Positions 25,404 to 34,824 of a stretch of 64,000 bases of DNA are shown piece after piece. How positions within the stretch are numbered: position 1 is the stretch's first letter; each line of letters begins with the position of its first letter. The notes below the pieces were generated by a model. That model saw only the letters and a program-made list of their open reading frames with translations. It did not search any database and was not told where the DNA came from. The DNA comes from Pseudoclavibacter sp. RFBB5 (GTDB taxonomy: Bacteria > Actinomycetota > Actinomycetes > Actinomycetales > Microbacteriaceae): assembly GCF_002931555.1 (NCBI RefSeq), contig NZ_PSTZ01000001.1, positions 124,001-188,000 on the forward strand. The letters are read 5' to 3'. The position numbers and the translations under genes are program-made.

Positions 25404-26218
25404 GCCAGGCAACCATCAACCGGAACGCCGAGGCGGAGCTCGTTCGCAGCGGAGCCGCCTCCGGGCAGGTCAGCGTGTGCGGCGTGAGCAAGTCGTACGG
25501 CGCCCACGAGGTGCTGCACGACATCGACCTCGAGATCGAGCCCGGCGAGGTCGTCGCGCTCCTCGGCCCATCCGGCTCCGGCAAGTCGACGCTCCTGCGC
25601 ACCATCAACCACCTCGAGTCCGTTGACGGCGGCTCGATCCTCATCGATGGCGAGTACATCGGCTACGTCAGGAAGGGAGACCGCCTCTTCGAGCTGCGCG
25701 AAGCTGAAACGCTTCGCCGTCGTACGAGGGTTGGCATGGTCTTCCAGAACTTCAACCTGTTCCCGCACCTCACCGCGCTGCAGAACATCACGGCGGCCCC
25801 GGTCGCGCTGCAGCGGGCCTCCAAGGCGGATGCGGACGCGCAGGCGCGGGGACTGCTCAAGCGCGTGGGCCTCGAGGGCAAGGAGCACCACTACCCGCGT
25901 CAGCTCTCCGGCGGGCAGCAGCAGCGCGTCGCGATCGCGAGGGCGCTTGCCCTCAAGCCGGACGTGCTCCTCTTCGACGAGCCGACGAGCGCGCTCGACC
26001 CCGAACTGGTCGGCGAGGTGCTCGACGTGATCCGCGAGCTCGCGCACGGCGGCACGACGCTCGTCATCGTGACGCACGAGATCGGCTTCGCACGTGAGGT
26101 CGCCGACCGCATCGTGTTCCTCGACGCCGGTCGCATCATCGAGCAGGGCACGCCGGAGCAGGTGCTCACGAACCCGCAGCACCCCCGGACGCAGGACTTC
26201 ATCCGCAAGGTGCTCTAG
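25400..26218 (+). CDS. Polar amino-acid ABC transporter ATP-binding protein
   Basis: This 272-aa protein is of the GlnQ/HisP class. Walker A is GPSGSGKST, Q-loop VFQNFNLFPHLTALQNI, signature LSGGQQQR, Walker B VLLFDEPTSALDPE, and switch VTHEIGFAREVADRIVFLD. The VFQNFNLFPH motif is diagnostic for amino-acid importers. It overlaps the permease gene and precedes the binding-protein gene, separated by 75 bp with a hairpin. Confidence 0.95.
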   Translation: MSQATINRNAEAELVRSGAASGQVSVCGVSKSYGAHEVLHDIDLEIEPGEVVALLGPSGSGKSTLLRTINHLESVDGGSILIDGEYIGYVRKGDRLFELREAETLRRRTRVGMVFQNFNLFPHLTALQNITAAPVALQRASKADADAQARGLLKRVGLEGKEHHYPRQLSGGQQQRVAIARALALKPDVLLFDEPTSALDPELVGEVLDVIRELAHGGTTLVIVTHEIGFAREVADRIVFLDAGRIIEQGTPEQVLTNPQHPRTQDFIRKVL

Positions 26219-26224
26219 CTCGCA

Positions 26225-26244
26225 GCGGGCCGATCCCTGCCCGC
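26225..26244 (+). terminator. Intercistronic hairpin between ATPase and binding-protein genes
   Basis: GCGGGC (26225-26230) and GCCCGC (26239-26244) pair across an 8-base loop and are followed by ATTCCTCTTC. It may be a partial terminator or a stability element that sets different levels of the flanking genes. Confidence 0.5.
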
Positions 26245-26293
26245 ATTCCTCTTCAGAACTTCAGCAACGCATCCACCCCGAAAGGTGCCTCTC

Positions 26294-27316
26294 ATGGCAA
26301 AGCTCAACAAGAAGAAGGTCGGCGTCATCGCCGGCGGTGTGGCGGCACTCGCCGTCATCGGGGTCGTCGCCACGACCCTCATCGTCAACGGCCAGTCGGC
26401 CCCGGTCACGGCAGCCGAGCCCGACGGTGCCCAGCCGGCAAGCGGACTCATCGAGTTCGACCTGACCAGCGCCAACGTCGACGGCCGCCCGCAGATCGAC
26501 CCGGTGCCAGAAGCCATCGCCGCGCTCGAGGCGTCCGGCTGGCAGCCCGCTGAGGCCGGCAAGCTCACGGTCGTCGGCAGCGCGTACATCCCGCCGCTCA
26601 GCTTCCTCGCCGAGGACGACAACGTGACGCGCCTGGGCAGCGAGGCCGACTTCGCGCAGCTCATCGCCGACGGGCTCGGCCTCGAGCTCAAGGGCGAGGT
26701 CGCCGCGTGGGCCGACTGGCCCCTCGGTGTGCAGTCCGGCAAGTACGACCTGATCACCTCGAACGTCACCGTCACGGAGGAGCGCAAGGACCTCTTCGAC
26801 TTCGCCACGTACCGTGAGGACGTGCTGGGCTTCTACGTGAAGGCCGACAGCGAGATCGAGTCGATCACCGAGGCCAAGGACGTCGCAGGCCTGTCGGTCA
26901 TCGTCGGCGCCGGCACGAACCAGGAGAAGATCCTCGTCGCCTGGGACGAGGAGAACCAGGCAGCCGGGCTCGAGCCGGTCGACTTCCAGTACTACGAGGA
27001 CGACGCGGCGGGCACGCTCGCCCTGCAGTCCGGACGAGTGGATGCGACCTTCGGTCCGAACGCGACGGCCGCGTTCAAGGCGGCGAGCGACGGCGAGACG
27101 AAGCTCGTCGGCACCATCAACGGCGGCTTCCCGGCCAACGCGCAGATCGCCGCGGGCACGGCGAAGGACAACGGCCTCATCGAAGCCGTCGAGATCGTCC
27201 TCAACCACGCCATCGAGAACGGCCAGTACGACGCCATCCTCGACCGCTGGGGCCTGCAGGACGAGCGCATCGACGTCTCCGAGGTGAACCCGGCGGGCCT
27301 GCCGCGCGAGGAGTAG
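26294..27316 (+). CDS. Amino-acid ABC transporter substrate-binding protein (family 3)
   Basis: This 340-aa secreted protein has an N-terminal basic/hydrophobic signal (about residues 4-35) without a lipobox, then a bilobed SBP_bac_3 fold. Blocks include KLTVVGSAYIPPLSF, WADWPLGVQSGKYDLITSNV (the Ser-Gly-Asp-like ligand region) and RVDATFGPNA. ATG 26294 is preferred to the GTG nine bases upstream because that GTG lies inside the ribosome site GAAAGGTG. With the two preceding genes it makes a complete importer; the ligand is probably a polar amino acid or derivative. Confidence 0.9.
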   Translation: MAKLNKKKVGVIAGGVAALAVIGVVATTLIVNGQSAPVTAAEPDGAQPASGLIEFDLTSANVDGRPQIDPVPEAIAALEASGWQPAEAGKLTVVGSAYIPPLSFLAEDDNVTRLGSEADFAQLIADGLGLELKGEVAAWADWPLGVQSGKYDLITSNVTVTEERKDLFDFATYREDVLGFYVKADSEIESITEAKDVAGLSVIVGAGTNQEKILVAWDEENQAAGLEPVDFQYYEDDAAGTLALQSGRVDATFGPNATAAFKAASDGETKLVGTINGGFPANAQIAAGTAKDNGLIEAVEIVLNHAIENGQYDAILDRWGLQDERIDVSEVNPAGLPREE

Positions 27317-27340
27317 CCATCTCCCACTCGTCAGTGACGG

Positions 27341-27379
27341 AACCCGCCGCGTCCTCGAAGCCCGAGGGCGCGGCGGGTT
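27341..27379. terminator. Bidirectional terminator between convergent genes
   Basis: A perfect 11-bp inverted repeat (AACCCGCCGCG at 27341-27351, CGCGGCGGGTT at 27369-27379) lies between the stops of the binding-protein gene and the convergent esterase gene. Confidence 0.75.
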
Positions 27380-27385
27380 GCGCGA

Positions 27386-28450
27386 TCAGTCGGACGACGT
27401 GACCGACTTCAGGAAGTCGATGGTCGACGCGAGCGCGCTCTGCGCATCCGCCCCCTCGAGCTTGAACTGGTACTCGTGCTGCAGCGCCGGCTCGTGGTCC
27501 TCCGGGTAGAAGACCGCGGTGACCGGCACGCCGAGACCCTGCAGCTTCGTCGCGAACGGCTGCGACTGGTTCGCGGTCAGCGGGTCGGCGTTGCCGCCCG
27601 AGATCCAGGTCTGCGGGAAGTCGGCGGTCACGTAGTCGAGGGTCGACATCTCCTGCCCTGCGGGCGTGTCAGCCCAGTCCTTGTCGCCCTGGTACGCCCA
27701 CAGCGCCACGCGGAAGCCGTAGCCGCCGAGGCCAGGCGCGCTCGGGATGCCGCTCACGTCGTAGATGCCGCAGTTCAGCACCATCCCAGCGAGCTGGTCG
27801 GCGGCGAGCGCCGGGGCGAGGCCGAGGAGCTCCGCGTAGGCGGGGTTCGTGGCGAGGGCCGCGAGCTGGCTCGCGAGCTGCGCGCCCGCGGAATCGCCCG
27901 CGAGGATGATCTGGTTCGGGTCGATGTTGTACTCGGCCGCGTTCGCCGTCAGGTGCGCGAGCGCCTCGTTCAGCTGCGTGAGCGCCGTCGGATAGGTGGC
28001 CTCCGGCGCGACCGTGTAGTTGACGGCGACCGTCGTGAACCCCTCCGCGGCGAGGATCTGCACATACGGGTCGACGTTCTGCTTGCCGCCCGAGATCCAC
28101 GCGCCCCCGTGGATCCACACGACCGTCGGCAGTGCCTCGGTCGTGTCGGCGGGTGAGTACAGGTCGAAGGTCGTGTCCGAACCGCCGTCGCCGTACGGCA
28201 CATCGAGCTGCGACTGCAGGCTGTCAGCGGTCGGCGCGAAGGCCTCCATCTCGGTGACGGTGCGCTTCGCGTCCAGCTCGAACAGGCCGCGGATGACCAT
28301 GGCAGCGGGCCAGGGCGTCGACACCCAGATGATCGCGCCGACAAGGCCGGCGGAGAGCACGCCGAGCGGCACCGTCCTGCTCTTGTGGCGGTACCAGGGC
28401 TTCGCTGCGTTCCTGGTTGGTCTCGGCGTGACACTCGGGGGGATGCTCAC
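27386..28450 (-). CDS. Membrane-anchored alpha/beta hydrolase, HSL-type esterase/lipase
   Basis: This protein of about 354 aa has a short basic N-terminus, one membrane helix (about 29-50) and an alpha/beta-hydrolase domain. Landmarks are the oxyanion motif WIHGGAW, the nucleophile elbow AGDSAGAQ, a catalytic Asp in GGNADPLT and a His near the end (EDHEPALQHEY). These belong to the hormone-sensitive-lipase (family IV) esterases acting on short acyl esters. I chose GTG 28450 because AAGAAT ends six bases before it, as in other leaderless genes here. The frame stays open upstream, but that translation is low-complexity and crosses a palindrome. Confidence 0.8.
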   Translation of the reverse strand: MSIPPSVTPRPTRNAAKPWYRHKSRTVPLGVLSAGLVGAIIWVSTPWPAAMVIRGLFELDAKRTVTEMEAFAPTADSLQSQLDVPYGDGGSDTTFDLYSPADTTEALPTVVWIHGGAWISGGKQNVDPYVQILAAEGFTTVAVNYTVAPEATYPTALTQLNEALAHLTANAAEYNIDPNQIILAGDSAGAQLASQLAALATNPAYAELLGLAPALAADQLAGMVLNCGIYDVSGIPSAPGLGGYGFRVALWAYQGDKDWADTPAGQEMSTLDYVTADFPQTWISGGNADPLTANQSQPFATKLQGLGVPVTAVFYPEDHEPALQHEYQFKLEGADAQSALASTIDFLKSVTSSD

Positions 28451-28517
28451 CCTCGCATTCTTCCAGTACCGCGATCCATGCAGACACACACCGCCGTGTT
28501 GTCCGCGAGCCCGGGTA

Positions 28518-28531
28518 TGCAATATGTTGCA
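28518..28531. promoter_or_regulatory. Palindromic candidate operator between divergent genes
   Basis: TGCAATATGTTGCA has perfect 5-bp arms (TGCAA/TTGCA) around TATG in an unusually AT-rich spot between the esterase gene (minus) and the membrane protein gene (plus). No regulator gene is adjacent. Confidence 0.4.
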
Positions 28532-28619
28532 GATCCCCCCTCCTCGATGCAGCGATGCAGCGCCGACCGCCCAGATCGGTTGCGCTCCTGCGAGCATCCC
28601 GACGCCGAACGGCCCATGC

Positions 28620-29150
28620 ATGTACGCCCTCCTCGTGATCCTCCAGACGGTGGTGCTCCCGTTGCTGTTCGGGGGCGTGCACCTGGGCGTCGCGGGCGGC
28701 AATCCAGCGCTCGTCTTCGGGATCTGGTTCGCATTCTGGGGCGTCGGGTCGCGCCTCATCGTCGCGGGCATCAGTCAGCTCACGAACCCCCTGCGAACCA
28801 CGCAGACCATCCTCGGGGCCGCCGCCGACGAGAGCGACGAGCCTGAGGAACACGCTGCCGGTACGCGCATGCAGACGCTCAACGCGACCGGCGCCGCGAC
28901 CGCGCAGGTGGTGCAGGAACTCGGGCTCGCGAACCTCAGCCTGGGCACCGTCGCGCTGGTCTCCTCGCTGGTCCCCGGTTGGGGACTCGTGGGCGCGCTT
29001 CCCGGCGCGATCTACCTGGGCCTCGCCGGCATCCGGCACCTCGCCAAGCGCGGGAAGAGCACCAACGAGCTCGTCGCGACCTGGACCGACCTGCTCGTCT
29101 TCGTGATCGTCGTGGGCGGCGTCGTCGCGGCCGCCCTCCGCGGCTGGTGA
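28620..29150 (+). CDS. Small membrane protein of unknown function
   Basis: This 176-aa protein has about four hydrophobic segments (about residues 2-20, 27-45, 108-132 and 155-173) and a hydrophilic loop (DESDEPEEHAAG). I see no recognisable domain. ATG 28620 (MYALLVILQ) begins directly with a membrane segment; upstream in-frame sequence is non-coding in appearance. The gene is 54 bp before the acyltransferase gene and may be co-transcribed, though a separate TAGCGT lies in that gap. Confidence 0.65.
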   Translation: MYALLVILQTVVLPLLFGGVHLGVAGGNPALVFGIWFAFWGVGSRLIVAGISQLTNPLRTTQTILGAAADESDEPEEHAAGTRMQTLNATGAATAQVVQELGLANLSLGTVALVSSLVPGWGLVGALPGAIYLGLAGIRHLAKRGKSTNELVATWTDLLVFVIVVGGVVAAALRGW

Positions 29151-29204
29151 ACGACCCGCTTCCCGGCTTGTCGCGTCGCGCGCTGCGATAGCGTCGAGCA
29201 CACC

Positions 29205-29915
29205 ATGATGCTTCGCCTGGCTCGCGCGCTGCTCGTGCGCAGCGCGGTGCGCGACGTGCGGACGGGCCTGCTGTCGATCGCGGTCACCGGCCAGCCTCCG
29301 GGCGGCGGTGCGGTGCTCGCCGCCAACCACGGCTCATGGTGGGACGCCTACCTGATCGGCCTCTACGCCAGGAACACCGGGTTCGACGTGGCCGTCATGA
29401 TGGGCGACGAGCAGCTGCGCCGCTTCCCGTTCCTGCGCCTCGTCGGGGCAGTGCCCCCGCGGGCGGTGCGCACGCTCGCCGACCGTGCGCGCGCCGGCGA
29501 CTGGTCCCTGATCTTCCCGGAGGGCGAGCTGCGCGCGGGCCGCGGGCTCGCGTCACTGCACCCGGGCGCCGAATGGGTCGCGGCGCGCGCCGAGGTTCCG
29601 CTGGTCCCCGTCGCCATCCGCGTCGTCATGCGCGGGGCGGCCAAACCCGAGGCGTTCATCCGCTTCGGCGCACCCGTGCGCCCCGAGCAGCTCGCCGCCG
29701 CGCTCGGGTCGATGCTCGAGGAGCTCGACCGGGCCCTCGACGCCGCCGACCCCGCACGGCCCCTGCCGGGCTACCGCATCGTGTTCGACGCGCAGCGATT
29801 CCGCCGCGACCGAGTCGGCTTCGCCGGGCGGATGCTCGCGTTCCTGACCAGGCCGGAGGGCTTCCGGGCTCGCCCGGCTCGTCCTGGTCGTCAGGGCGAG
29901 CGGGGCCGCGAGTGA
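29205..29915 (+). CDS. 1-acyl-sn-glycerol-3-phosphate acyltransferase-like protein (PlsC family)
   Basis: This 236-aa protein has the catalytic HX4D motif in NHGSWWD (His42, Asp47) and the substrate motif [12 protein letters not shown] at about 105-116. It transfers an acyl group to a glycerophospholipid or a related hydroxyl. A -10-like TAGCGT lies ten bases upstream. The gene overlaps the glycosyltransferase gene by four bases (GTGA), so the two probably act on one product, such as a glycolipid or an acylated glycosyl-carotenoid. Confidence 0.85.
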   Translation: MMLRLARALLVRSAVRDVRTGLLSIAVTGQPPGGGAVLAANHGSWWDAYLIGLYARNTGFDVAVMMGDEQLRRFPFLRLVGAVPPRAVRTLADRARAGDWSLIFPEGELRAGRGLASLHPGAEWVAARAEVPLVPVAIRVVMRGAAKPEAFIRFGAPVRPEQLAAALGSMLEELDRALDAADPARPLPGYRIVFDAQRFRRDRVGFAGRMLAFLTRPEGFRARPARPGRQGERGRE

Positions 29916-31132
29916 ACCGGTCGCTCGTGAGCCGCGTGGTCGCCGGAGTCTCCCTCGCGTACCTCGGCGCGAGGGCGATCGTGCTGCTCGCGAACGCGCT
30001 GACGCAGCCGAGCCTGCGGGCGGCGGCCGCGACGGCAACCGGGACCAGCCGCGCCCGTGCCAGTGCTGGGGCCGGGCGTGGATCGTCGGCCTCACCAGCT
30101 CCGGCTGAGCGCTCGGGCCACGCATCCGCGCCGCGGGTCGCGCTGCTCATCCCTGCCCGCGATGAGGAACCGACGCTGCGGGAGACGCTGCCCGGATTCC
30201 TGGGTCAGGGAGCCGACGAGGTGGTCGTGCTCGACGACGAGTCGGCCGACGCGACCCGCGCGGTCGCCGAGGCCGCGGGTGCCCGCGTGCTTCGGGGTGC
30301 GCCGCGCCCCGAGGGGTGGACGGGCAAGAACTGGGCGTGCGCGCAGCTCGCCGCCGCCGGCGAGGCGCCCGAGCCGCCGAGGCCCGACGATGTGCTCGTC
30401 TTCACCGATGCCGACGTGCGCTGGAACCCCGGTGCGCTTGACGCGCTGCTGGTGACCATGCGTGCATCCCGGGCCGACCTCCTCACGGTCTTCCCACGTC
30501 AGGAGACGCGGACCCTCGGCGAGCGGCTCATCACGCCCCTCAACGACGCGGTCGTGCTCGGGTCGGTGCCGATGGCCCTGCAGGGGCGCAGGGCGCCGGT
30601 CGTTGCGAACGGCCAGGTCATGGCGTTCACGCGCGCCGCCTACGCCCGCGTCGGGGGTCACGCGGCGGTGAGCGGTGAGCTCGTGGAAGACATGCGTCTC
30701 GCCGAACGGATGCGCGCCGCTGGCGGCCGAGTCGTGACCGTGCGGGGTGGCAGCGCGATCGGGGTGCGCATGTACGACGGGTACCGGAGCTCGGTGCGCG
30801 GCTTCGCGAAGTCGCTCCTCGGCCTCCATCACGGGTCGCGCGCGCTCATGCTGGCGACGAGTCTCCTGACGGTCTGCGTCTACTCGCTGCCGTGGGTCCT
30901 GCCCTTCTTGCCCGGTGCGGGGGAGTCGCGCGCAACCGGGCGCATCCTTCGCCTCGTGCGGTTCATGGGCCTGCTCGATCGCACGGTCTCCAACCTCATC
31001 GCGGGGCGGCGACGCCCCCTCGACCTCGCCGAAGGGCTGCTCGGCCCGATGAGCCCGCTGCTCGTGCTGCCCGTGTACGCGTTGGCGGGGCGCCGCAGCG
31101 TCGCCTGGAAGGGCCGCGCCTACGAGGCGTGA
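29912..31132 (+). CDS. Membrane glycosyltransferase, family 2 (CrtQ/HpnB-like)
   Basis: This protein of about 406 aa has an N-terminal membrane helix, a GT-A domain and two or more C-terminal helices. The GT domain shows [32 protein letters not shown], the acceptor-side motif [11 protein letters not shown] and the metal-binding DADVRW. The GWTGKNWAC block is typical of CrtQ-type and hopanoid-associated glycosyltransferases. GTG 29912 overlaps the PlsC stop. No carotenoid genes are nearby, so the lipid acceptor is unknown. Frames of the same strand run open farther upstream, but they are shadows of plsC. Confidence 0.85.
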   Translation: MNRSLVSRVVAGVSLAYLGARAIVLLANALTQPSLRAAAATATGTSRARASAGAGRGSSASPAPAERSGHASAPRVALLIPARDEEPTLRETLPGFLGQGADEVVVLDDESADATRAVAEAAGARVLRGAPRPEGWTGKNWACAQLAAAGEAPEPPRPDDVLVFTDADVRWNPGALDALLVTMRASRADLLTVFPRQETRTLGERLITPLNDAVVLGSVPMALQGRRAPVVANGQVMAFTRAAYARVGGHAAVSGELVEDMRLAERMRAAGGRVVTVRGGSAIGVRMYDGYRSSVRGFAKSLLGLHHGSRALMLATSLLTVCVYSLPWVLPFLPGAGESRATGRILRLVRFMGLLDRTVSNLIAGRRRPLDLAEGLLGPMSPLLVLPVYALAGRRSVAWKGRAYEA

Positions 31133-31180
31133 CCAACCATCGCGTCTACGAGCAGTAGAAGACGTGCGTAGACTTCTGGC

Positions 31181-31993
31181 GTGACCTCCGCCGGCCTGCT
31201 GACCCCCGCCGTGGGGGAAGTGGACCCGCTAGACCTCGACCTCGACCTCGACCGAGACCCCGCCCTGGCCCCACCCGTGGATGCGCGGCCACGAGACGCC
31301 GCACGGGTGCGCCGAGTTCGGCTCGCGTTCGTCGCAGCATCGGTCTCCACGTTCATCGCGCTCGCCTCGCACGTCTTCGCCGGCGGCGGCATGCCCGGCC
31401 TGCTCGGCGTCGCGTTGCCGTTTGCGCTGGCCGTGCTCGCTTGCCTGCTGCTGGCTCGCATCCGCACCGACTCGCTCCGCCTCGCCCTGTCTGTCGGCGC
31501 GAGCCAGTTCCTCTTCCACACGCTGTTCGTGCTCGGCACGCCGCCGGCCGCCAGCGGTTCGGCGAGCGCAGCGGATGCGCATGCCGGGCACGCGGGTCAC
31601 GGCCAGCTCGCGGCCTCGTCGGCGATGGCGGACTTCGCGTCGGGCTCGGGCGTCAGCTCCCCGACCACCGCCCTGCACCTCGGACACGACGGCCCGCTCA
31701 TGTGGGCGATGCACGCGTTCGCCGCGGTGCTCACGGCGCTTGCCCTGTACTTCGGGGAGGCCCTCCTCGCGAGTCTCGCGCGCGTGAGCCACGCCGCCGT
31801 CGAGCTGCTTCGGCCGCTCGTTCGCGGCATCTTCCTGCTCCTCGTTCGCGCCGTGCGCCCCGCCGCGGTGATCGACTCGGCGCCGCTCGAGTTGCCCTGG
31901 GTGCCCGCGCTGCCAGTGCGCGCTGCGCGCACCCTGCGGCGCCGAGGCCCGCCCGCGGTCGCGATGCTCCCAGCATTCGCGACCTCGAACTAG
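31181..31993 (+). CDS. His-rich multi-helix membrane protein at the head of the copper/heme cluster
   Basis: This 270-aa protein has an N-terminal Asp-Leu repeat (DPLDLDLDLDRD), about four membrane helices (about residues 46-65, 70-90, 98-116 and 170-195), a His-rich loop (HAGHAGHG, about 135-142) and a second His cluster (LHLGHDG). The histidines and the following CopC and PCuAC genes suggest a copper-binding role. TAGACT (31169-31174) ends six bases before GTG 31181, so it is likely leaderless. Confidence 0.7.
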   Translation: MTSAGLLTPAVGEVDPLDLDLDLDRDPALAPPVDARPRDAARVRRVRLAFVAASVSTFIALASHVFAGGGMPGLLGVALPFALAVLACLLLARIRTDSLRLALSVGASQFLFHTLFVLGTPPAASGSASAADAHAGHAGHGQLAASSAMADFASGSGVSSPTTALHLGHDGPLMWAMHAFAAVLTALALYFGEALLASLARVSHAAVELLRPLVRGIFLLLVRAVRPAAVIDSAPLELPWVPALPVRAARTLRRRGPPAVAMLPAFATSN

Positions 31994-32133
31994 CGCCACA
32001 GCTCCCGTCTCAGCTTCCCTGCTGAGGTGCTGTCTGGTGCCGGTCGGCGTCGATCATTCTCCGTCCGCGACGCTCGCGCGCCTTCCGCGCGACGCCTTCG
32101 TGCGCGGGCGGACAGACCCGAGGAACTCTCGAG

Positions 32134-32904
32134 ATGTCTTTCGACTCAGCACCAACATCCACGACGCGCCGGACACCCCCGGCGCGCAGAACATCCACGA
32201 CCGGCAGCACACCGACCACAGCAGCCCCGACAGCACCGAGGAGACTCGCCGCCACGGCCATCGCGCTGCTCATGGCCTGTCTCCTGGGGTTCGCCGGCGC
32301 GACCCCAGCGCAGGCGCACGACCAGCTCATCGCGAGCTCGCCATCGCCGGACGCGTCGCTCGACACGTCACCGCCGGACATCACCCTCAGCTACTCCGCG
32401 AACATCATGGAGATCGGCCCGATGATCGTGCTGCAGGACGCCGCGGGCCGCGACTGGGCGACCGGCGAGCCCGTCATCGACGGGACGACGGTCACGAGCA
32501 CCATCGTCGACACCCTGCCCGACGGCGCGTACACCGTCAACTGGCGGGTTGTCTCCTCGGATGGGCACCCGATCACGGGCACCATCCCGTTCACGGTCGG
32601 CGATCCCACGGCGGCGGACGCGCCCGCGGCACCGGCACCCTCGGACCCGGCCACCGCTGCCCCGACGACGGCCGACCCCGCCCCCACTGAGGCGGCGCCC
32701 TCCGAATCCGAGTCACCCTCCGGCGCGACGACCCAGCCGACGTCCGAGATCACCTCGCAAGCGGCGTTCGACGTGCCGCGGATGCTGCTCATCGGCGCGC
32801 TCGGGGCGCTCGTCGCGCTCGGCGTCGCCTGGCTGATCGTCCGCGCACGCAAGGGCGGTCAGGCGCAGCCTGAATCGGCTGAGGCCGACACCGATGCGCG
32901 CTGA
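32134..32904 (+). CDS. CopC-domain copper-binding protein
   Basis: This 256-aa exported protein has an unusually long Thr/Pro-rich N-region (about 35 residues), a hydrophobic signal core, and cleavage after AQA that leaves His as the first mature residue (HDQLIASSPSPDASL), the Cu(II) ligand of CopC. The CopC beta-barrel (about residues 62-157) contains VNWRVVSSDGHPITGTIPF with the second His. A Pro/Ala/Ser/Thr linker and one C-terminal membrane helix (about 212-232) anchor it outside the cell. GAGGAACTC precedes ATG 32134. It binds copper for delivery or tolerance, together with PCuAC. Confidence 0.9.
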   Translation: MSFDSAPTSTTRRTPPARRTSTTGSTPTTAAPTAPRRLAATAIALLMACLLGFAGATPAQAHDQLIASSPSPDASLDTSPPDITLSYSANIMEIGPMIVLQDAAGRDWATGEPVIDGTTVTSTIVDTLPDGAYTVNWRVVSSDGHPITGTIPFTVGDPTAADAPAAPAPSDPATAAPTTADPAPTEAAPSESESPSGATTQPTSEITSQAAFDVPRMLLIGALGALVALGVAWLIVRARKGGQAQPESAEADTDAR

Positions 32905-32953
32905 CGCCGCCGCCACTCCTTCTCTCTTCTCTCTCCGCAAAGGAACCACGCTC

Positions 32954-33559
32954 ATGACCCGTACCACCACGAACCTCCCTCGCCCCCTCGCAGCGGCCGC
33001 CCTCCTCGCTGCTGCTGCGCTCGCCCTCACCGGATGCACGGCCGCCAGCTCGACGGCCACCCCCGACGCCGCCTCAGCGGGTCCCGCCGCCGAATCCGTC
33101 ACCGTCGAGAACGCCTGGGTGAAGGCCGCCGACTCCGGCATGTCAGCGGCCTTCGGCGAGATCGAGAACACGGGTGCGGGGGACGTGACGATCGTGTCGG
33201 TCGCGAGCCCCGCATCCACCGCGCTCGAACTGCACGAGACCGTCGAGAACGAGACGGGCGAGATGACGATGCGTGAGAAGGGTGGCGGGTTCACGATCGC
33301 CCCCGGCGAGACGCTGACGCTCGAACCCGGGGGCAACCACATCATGCTCATGGACCTGCCCGAGCCCGTTGTCGCGGGGGACGAGCTGAGCTTCACGCTC
33401 ACGTTCTCGGACGAGTCGACCCTCGACTTCACTGCCCCGGCCAAGGACTACGCCGGGGCCAACGAGAACTACGAAGACGGCGACATGGGCGGCGACATGG
33501 AGATGGACCACTCCGACATGGACCACGCCGAGCACGGCGACGACGCGGACAACAGCTAG
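32954..33559 (+). CDS. PCuAC copper chaperone lipoprotein
   Basis: This 201-aa lipoprotein (lipobox LTGC, Cys28) carries the DUF461/PCuA(C) fold. The Cu(I) site is visible as His in LELHETVEN, Met in EMTMREKGG, and His/Met in GGNHIMLMD, the H(M)X~10MX~21HXM pattern. PCuAC inserts copper into the CuA or CuB site of cytochrome oxidase. The extra C-terminal tail is Asp/Met/His-rich (MEMDHSDMDHAEHGDD), another metal-binding stretch. ATG 32954 has AAAGGAACC upstream. The stop overlaps the Dyp gene start by one base. Confidence 0.92.
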   Translation: MTRTTTNLPRPLAAAALLAAAALALTGCTAASSTATPDAASAGPAAESVTVENAWVKAADSGMSAAFGEIENTGAGDVTIVSVASPASTALELHETVENETGEMTMREKGGGFTIAPGETLTLEPGGNHIMLMDLPEPVVAGDELSFTLTFSDESTLDFTAPAKDYAGANENYEDGDMGGDMEMDHSDMDHAEHGDDADNS

Positions 33560-34824
33560 TGCCCGGCGACCAGAGCCCTGGTCGCCCCCGCCCGACTCGG
33601 CGACAGCTCCTCTTCGGGGGTGCTGTCGCCGGGTTCGGCGCGGTCGCGGCCGTGGGCGCCGACCAGGCGCTCCGTCTCGCGGGACGCCAAGAGCCAGCGG
33701 GCGCAGCGGATGCGGCTGCCGACGCGAGCCCGGCCGGTGCCGGCGAGCTGACCGGGTCAGGCGTCGTCCCGTTCTACGGGCCGCACCAGGCGGGCATCGC
33801 GACCGTGCCGCAGGCGCACGCGACGCTCGTCGCCCTCGATCTGCGAGACGGCATCGACCGCGATGGGCTGCGGCGACTCATGCAGCTCCTGACCGACGAT
33901 GCGGCGCGCCTCACCCGGGGTGAGCCGGCACTGGCCGACTCCGAACCCGAGCTCGCGCACCTGCCGGCCAACCTGACGGTGACGTTCGGGTTCGGTCCTG
34001 AGTTCGTGCGGCGCGCATCCACCACTGCAATGCAGGCGCCCGCCTGGCTGCGCCCGCTGCCGCCGTTCGGCATCGATCGGCTCGAGGCGGCGTGGAGCGA
34101 CGGCGACCTGCTGCTGCAGGTCGCGTCCGACGACCCGTTCACGGTCGCCCACGCGTTGCGGATGCTGCTGAAGGACACGCGCAGCTTCGCGACGGTGCGG
34201 TGGACGCAGCCCGGGTTCCGCCGGGCGCGCGGGTCGGAGGCCCCGGGCACCACGATGCGGAACCTGTTCGGGCAGGTCGACGGGACCGTCAACCCGGCGC
34301 CTCCGACGCTCGACTTCGAGCAGCTCGTCTGGATTCGCGAGGGCGCGTTCGCGGGCGGGACGGGCATGGTCGTGCGGCGCATCCGCATGGACCTCGACAA
34401 GTGGGACAGGCTCGACCGCAGCGGTCGCGAGCAGTCGGTTGGCCGCACGCTCGCGAACGGCGCCCCGCTGACCGGCACGGACGAGCACGACGAGCCGGAC
34501 TTCTCGGCCGAGAACGCGGCCGGGTTTCCCGTCATCGCCGAGTTCTCGCACATCCGGCGGGCGCGATCCGAGGACGCGTCGGAGCGGTTCTTCCGTCGCG
34601 CCTACAACTACGACGATGCGCCCACGGGGGAGGAGATCTCGAACTCGGGGCTGCTCTTCATCGCCTTCCAGGCGGACGTGGATGCGCAATTCGTGCCCAT
34701 CCAGCAGCGGCTCGACGAGCTCGACCTGCTCAACGAGTGGACGACGCCCATCGGGTCTGCCGTGTTCGTCGTGCCGCCCGGATGCGCGGAAGGCGGTTAC
34801 GTCGGCGAGGGGATCCTCGGATGA
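33559..34824 (+). CDS. Tat-exported Dyp-type peroxidase (EfeB-like)
   Basis: This 421-aa protein has a twin-arginine signal (TRRQLLFGG, Arg14-Arg15) and the dye-decolourising peroxidase fold. The GxxDG motif is GQVDGTVNP at about 238-246 (distal Asp), the proximal heme His is His331 in AEFSHIRRA, and the distal Arg lies in the SERFFRRAYNY region. EfeB-type members oxidise dyes or release iron from heme outside the cell. Here it sits in a copper cluster instead of an efeUOB operon. It overlaps the PCuAC stop by one base and the PepSY gene by four. Confidence 0.92.
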   Translation: MPGDQSPGRPRPTRRQLLFGGAVAGFGAVAAVGADQALRLAGRQEPAGAADAAADASPAGAGELTGSGVVPFYGPHQAGIATVPQAHATLVALDLRDGIDRDGLRRLMQLLTDDAARLTRGEPALADSEPELAHLPANLTVTFGFGPEFVRRASTTAMQAPAWLRPLPPFGIDRLEAAWSDGDLLLQVASDDPFTVAHALRMLLKDTRSFATVRWTQPGFRRARGSEAPGTTMRNLFGQVDGTVNPAPPTLDFEQLVWIREGAFAGGTGMVVRRIRMDLDKWDRLDRSGREQSVGRTLANGAPLTGTDEHDEPDFSAENAAGFPVIAEFSHIRRARSEDASERFFRRAYNYDDAPTGEEISNSGLLFIAFQADVDAQFVPIQQRLDELDLLNEWTTPIGSAVFVVPPGCAEGGYVGEGILG

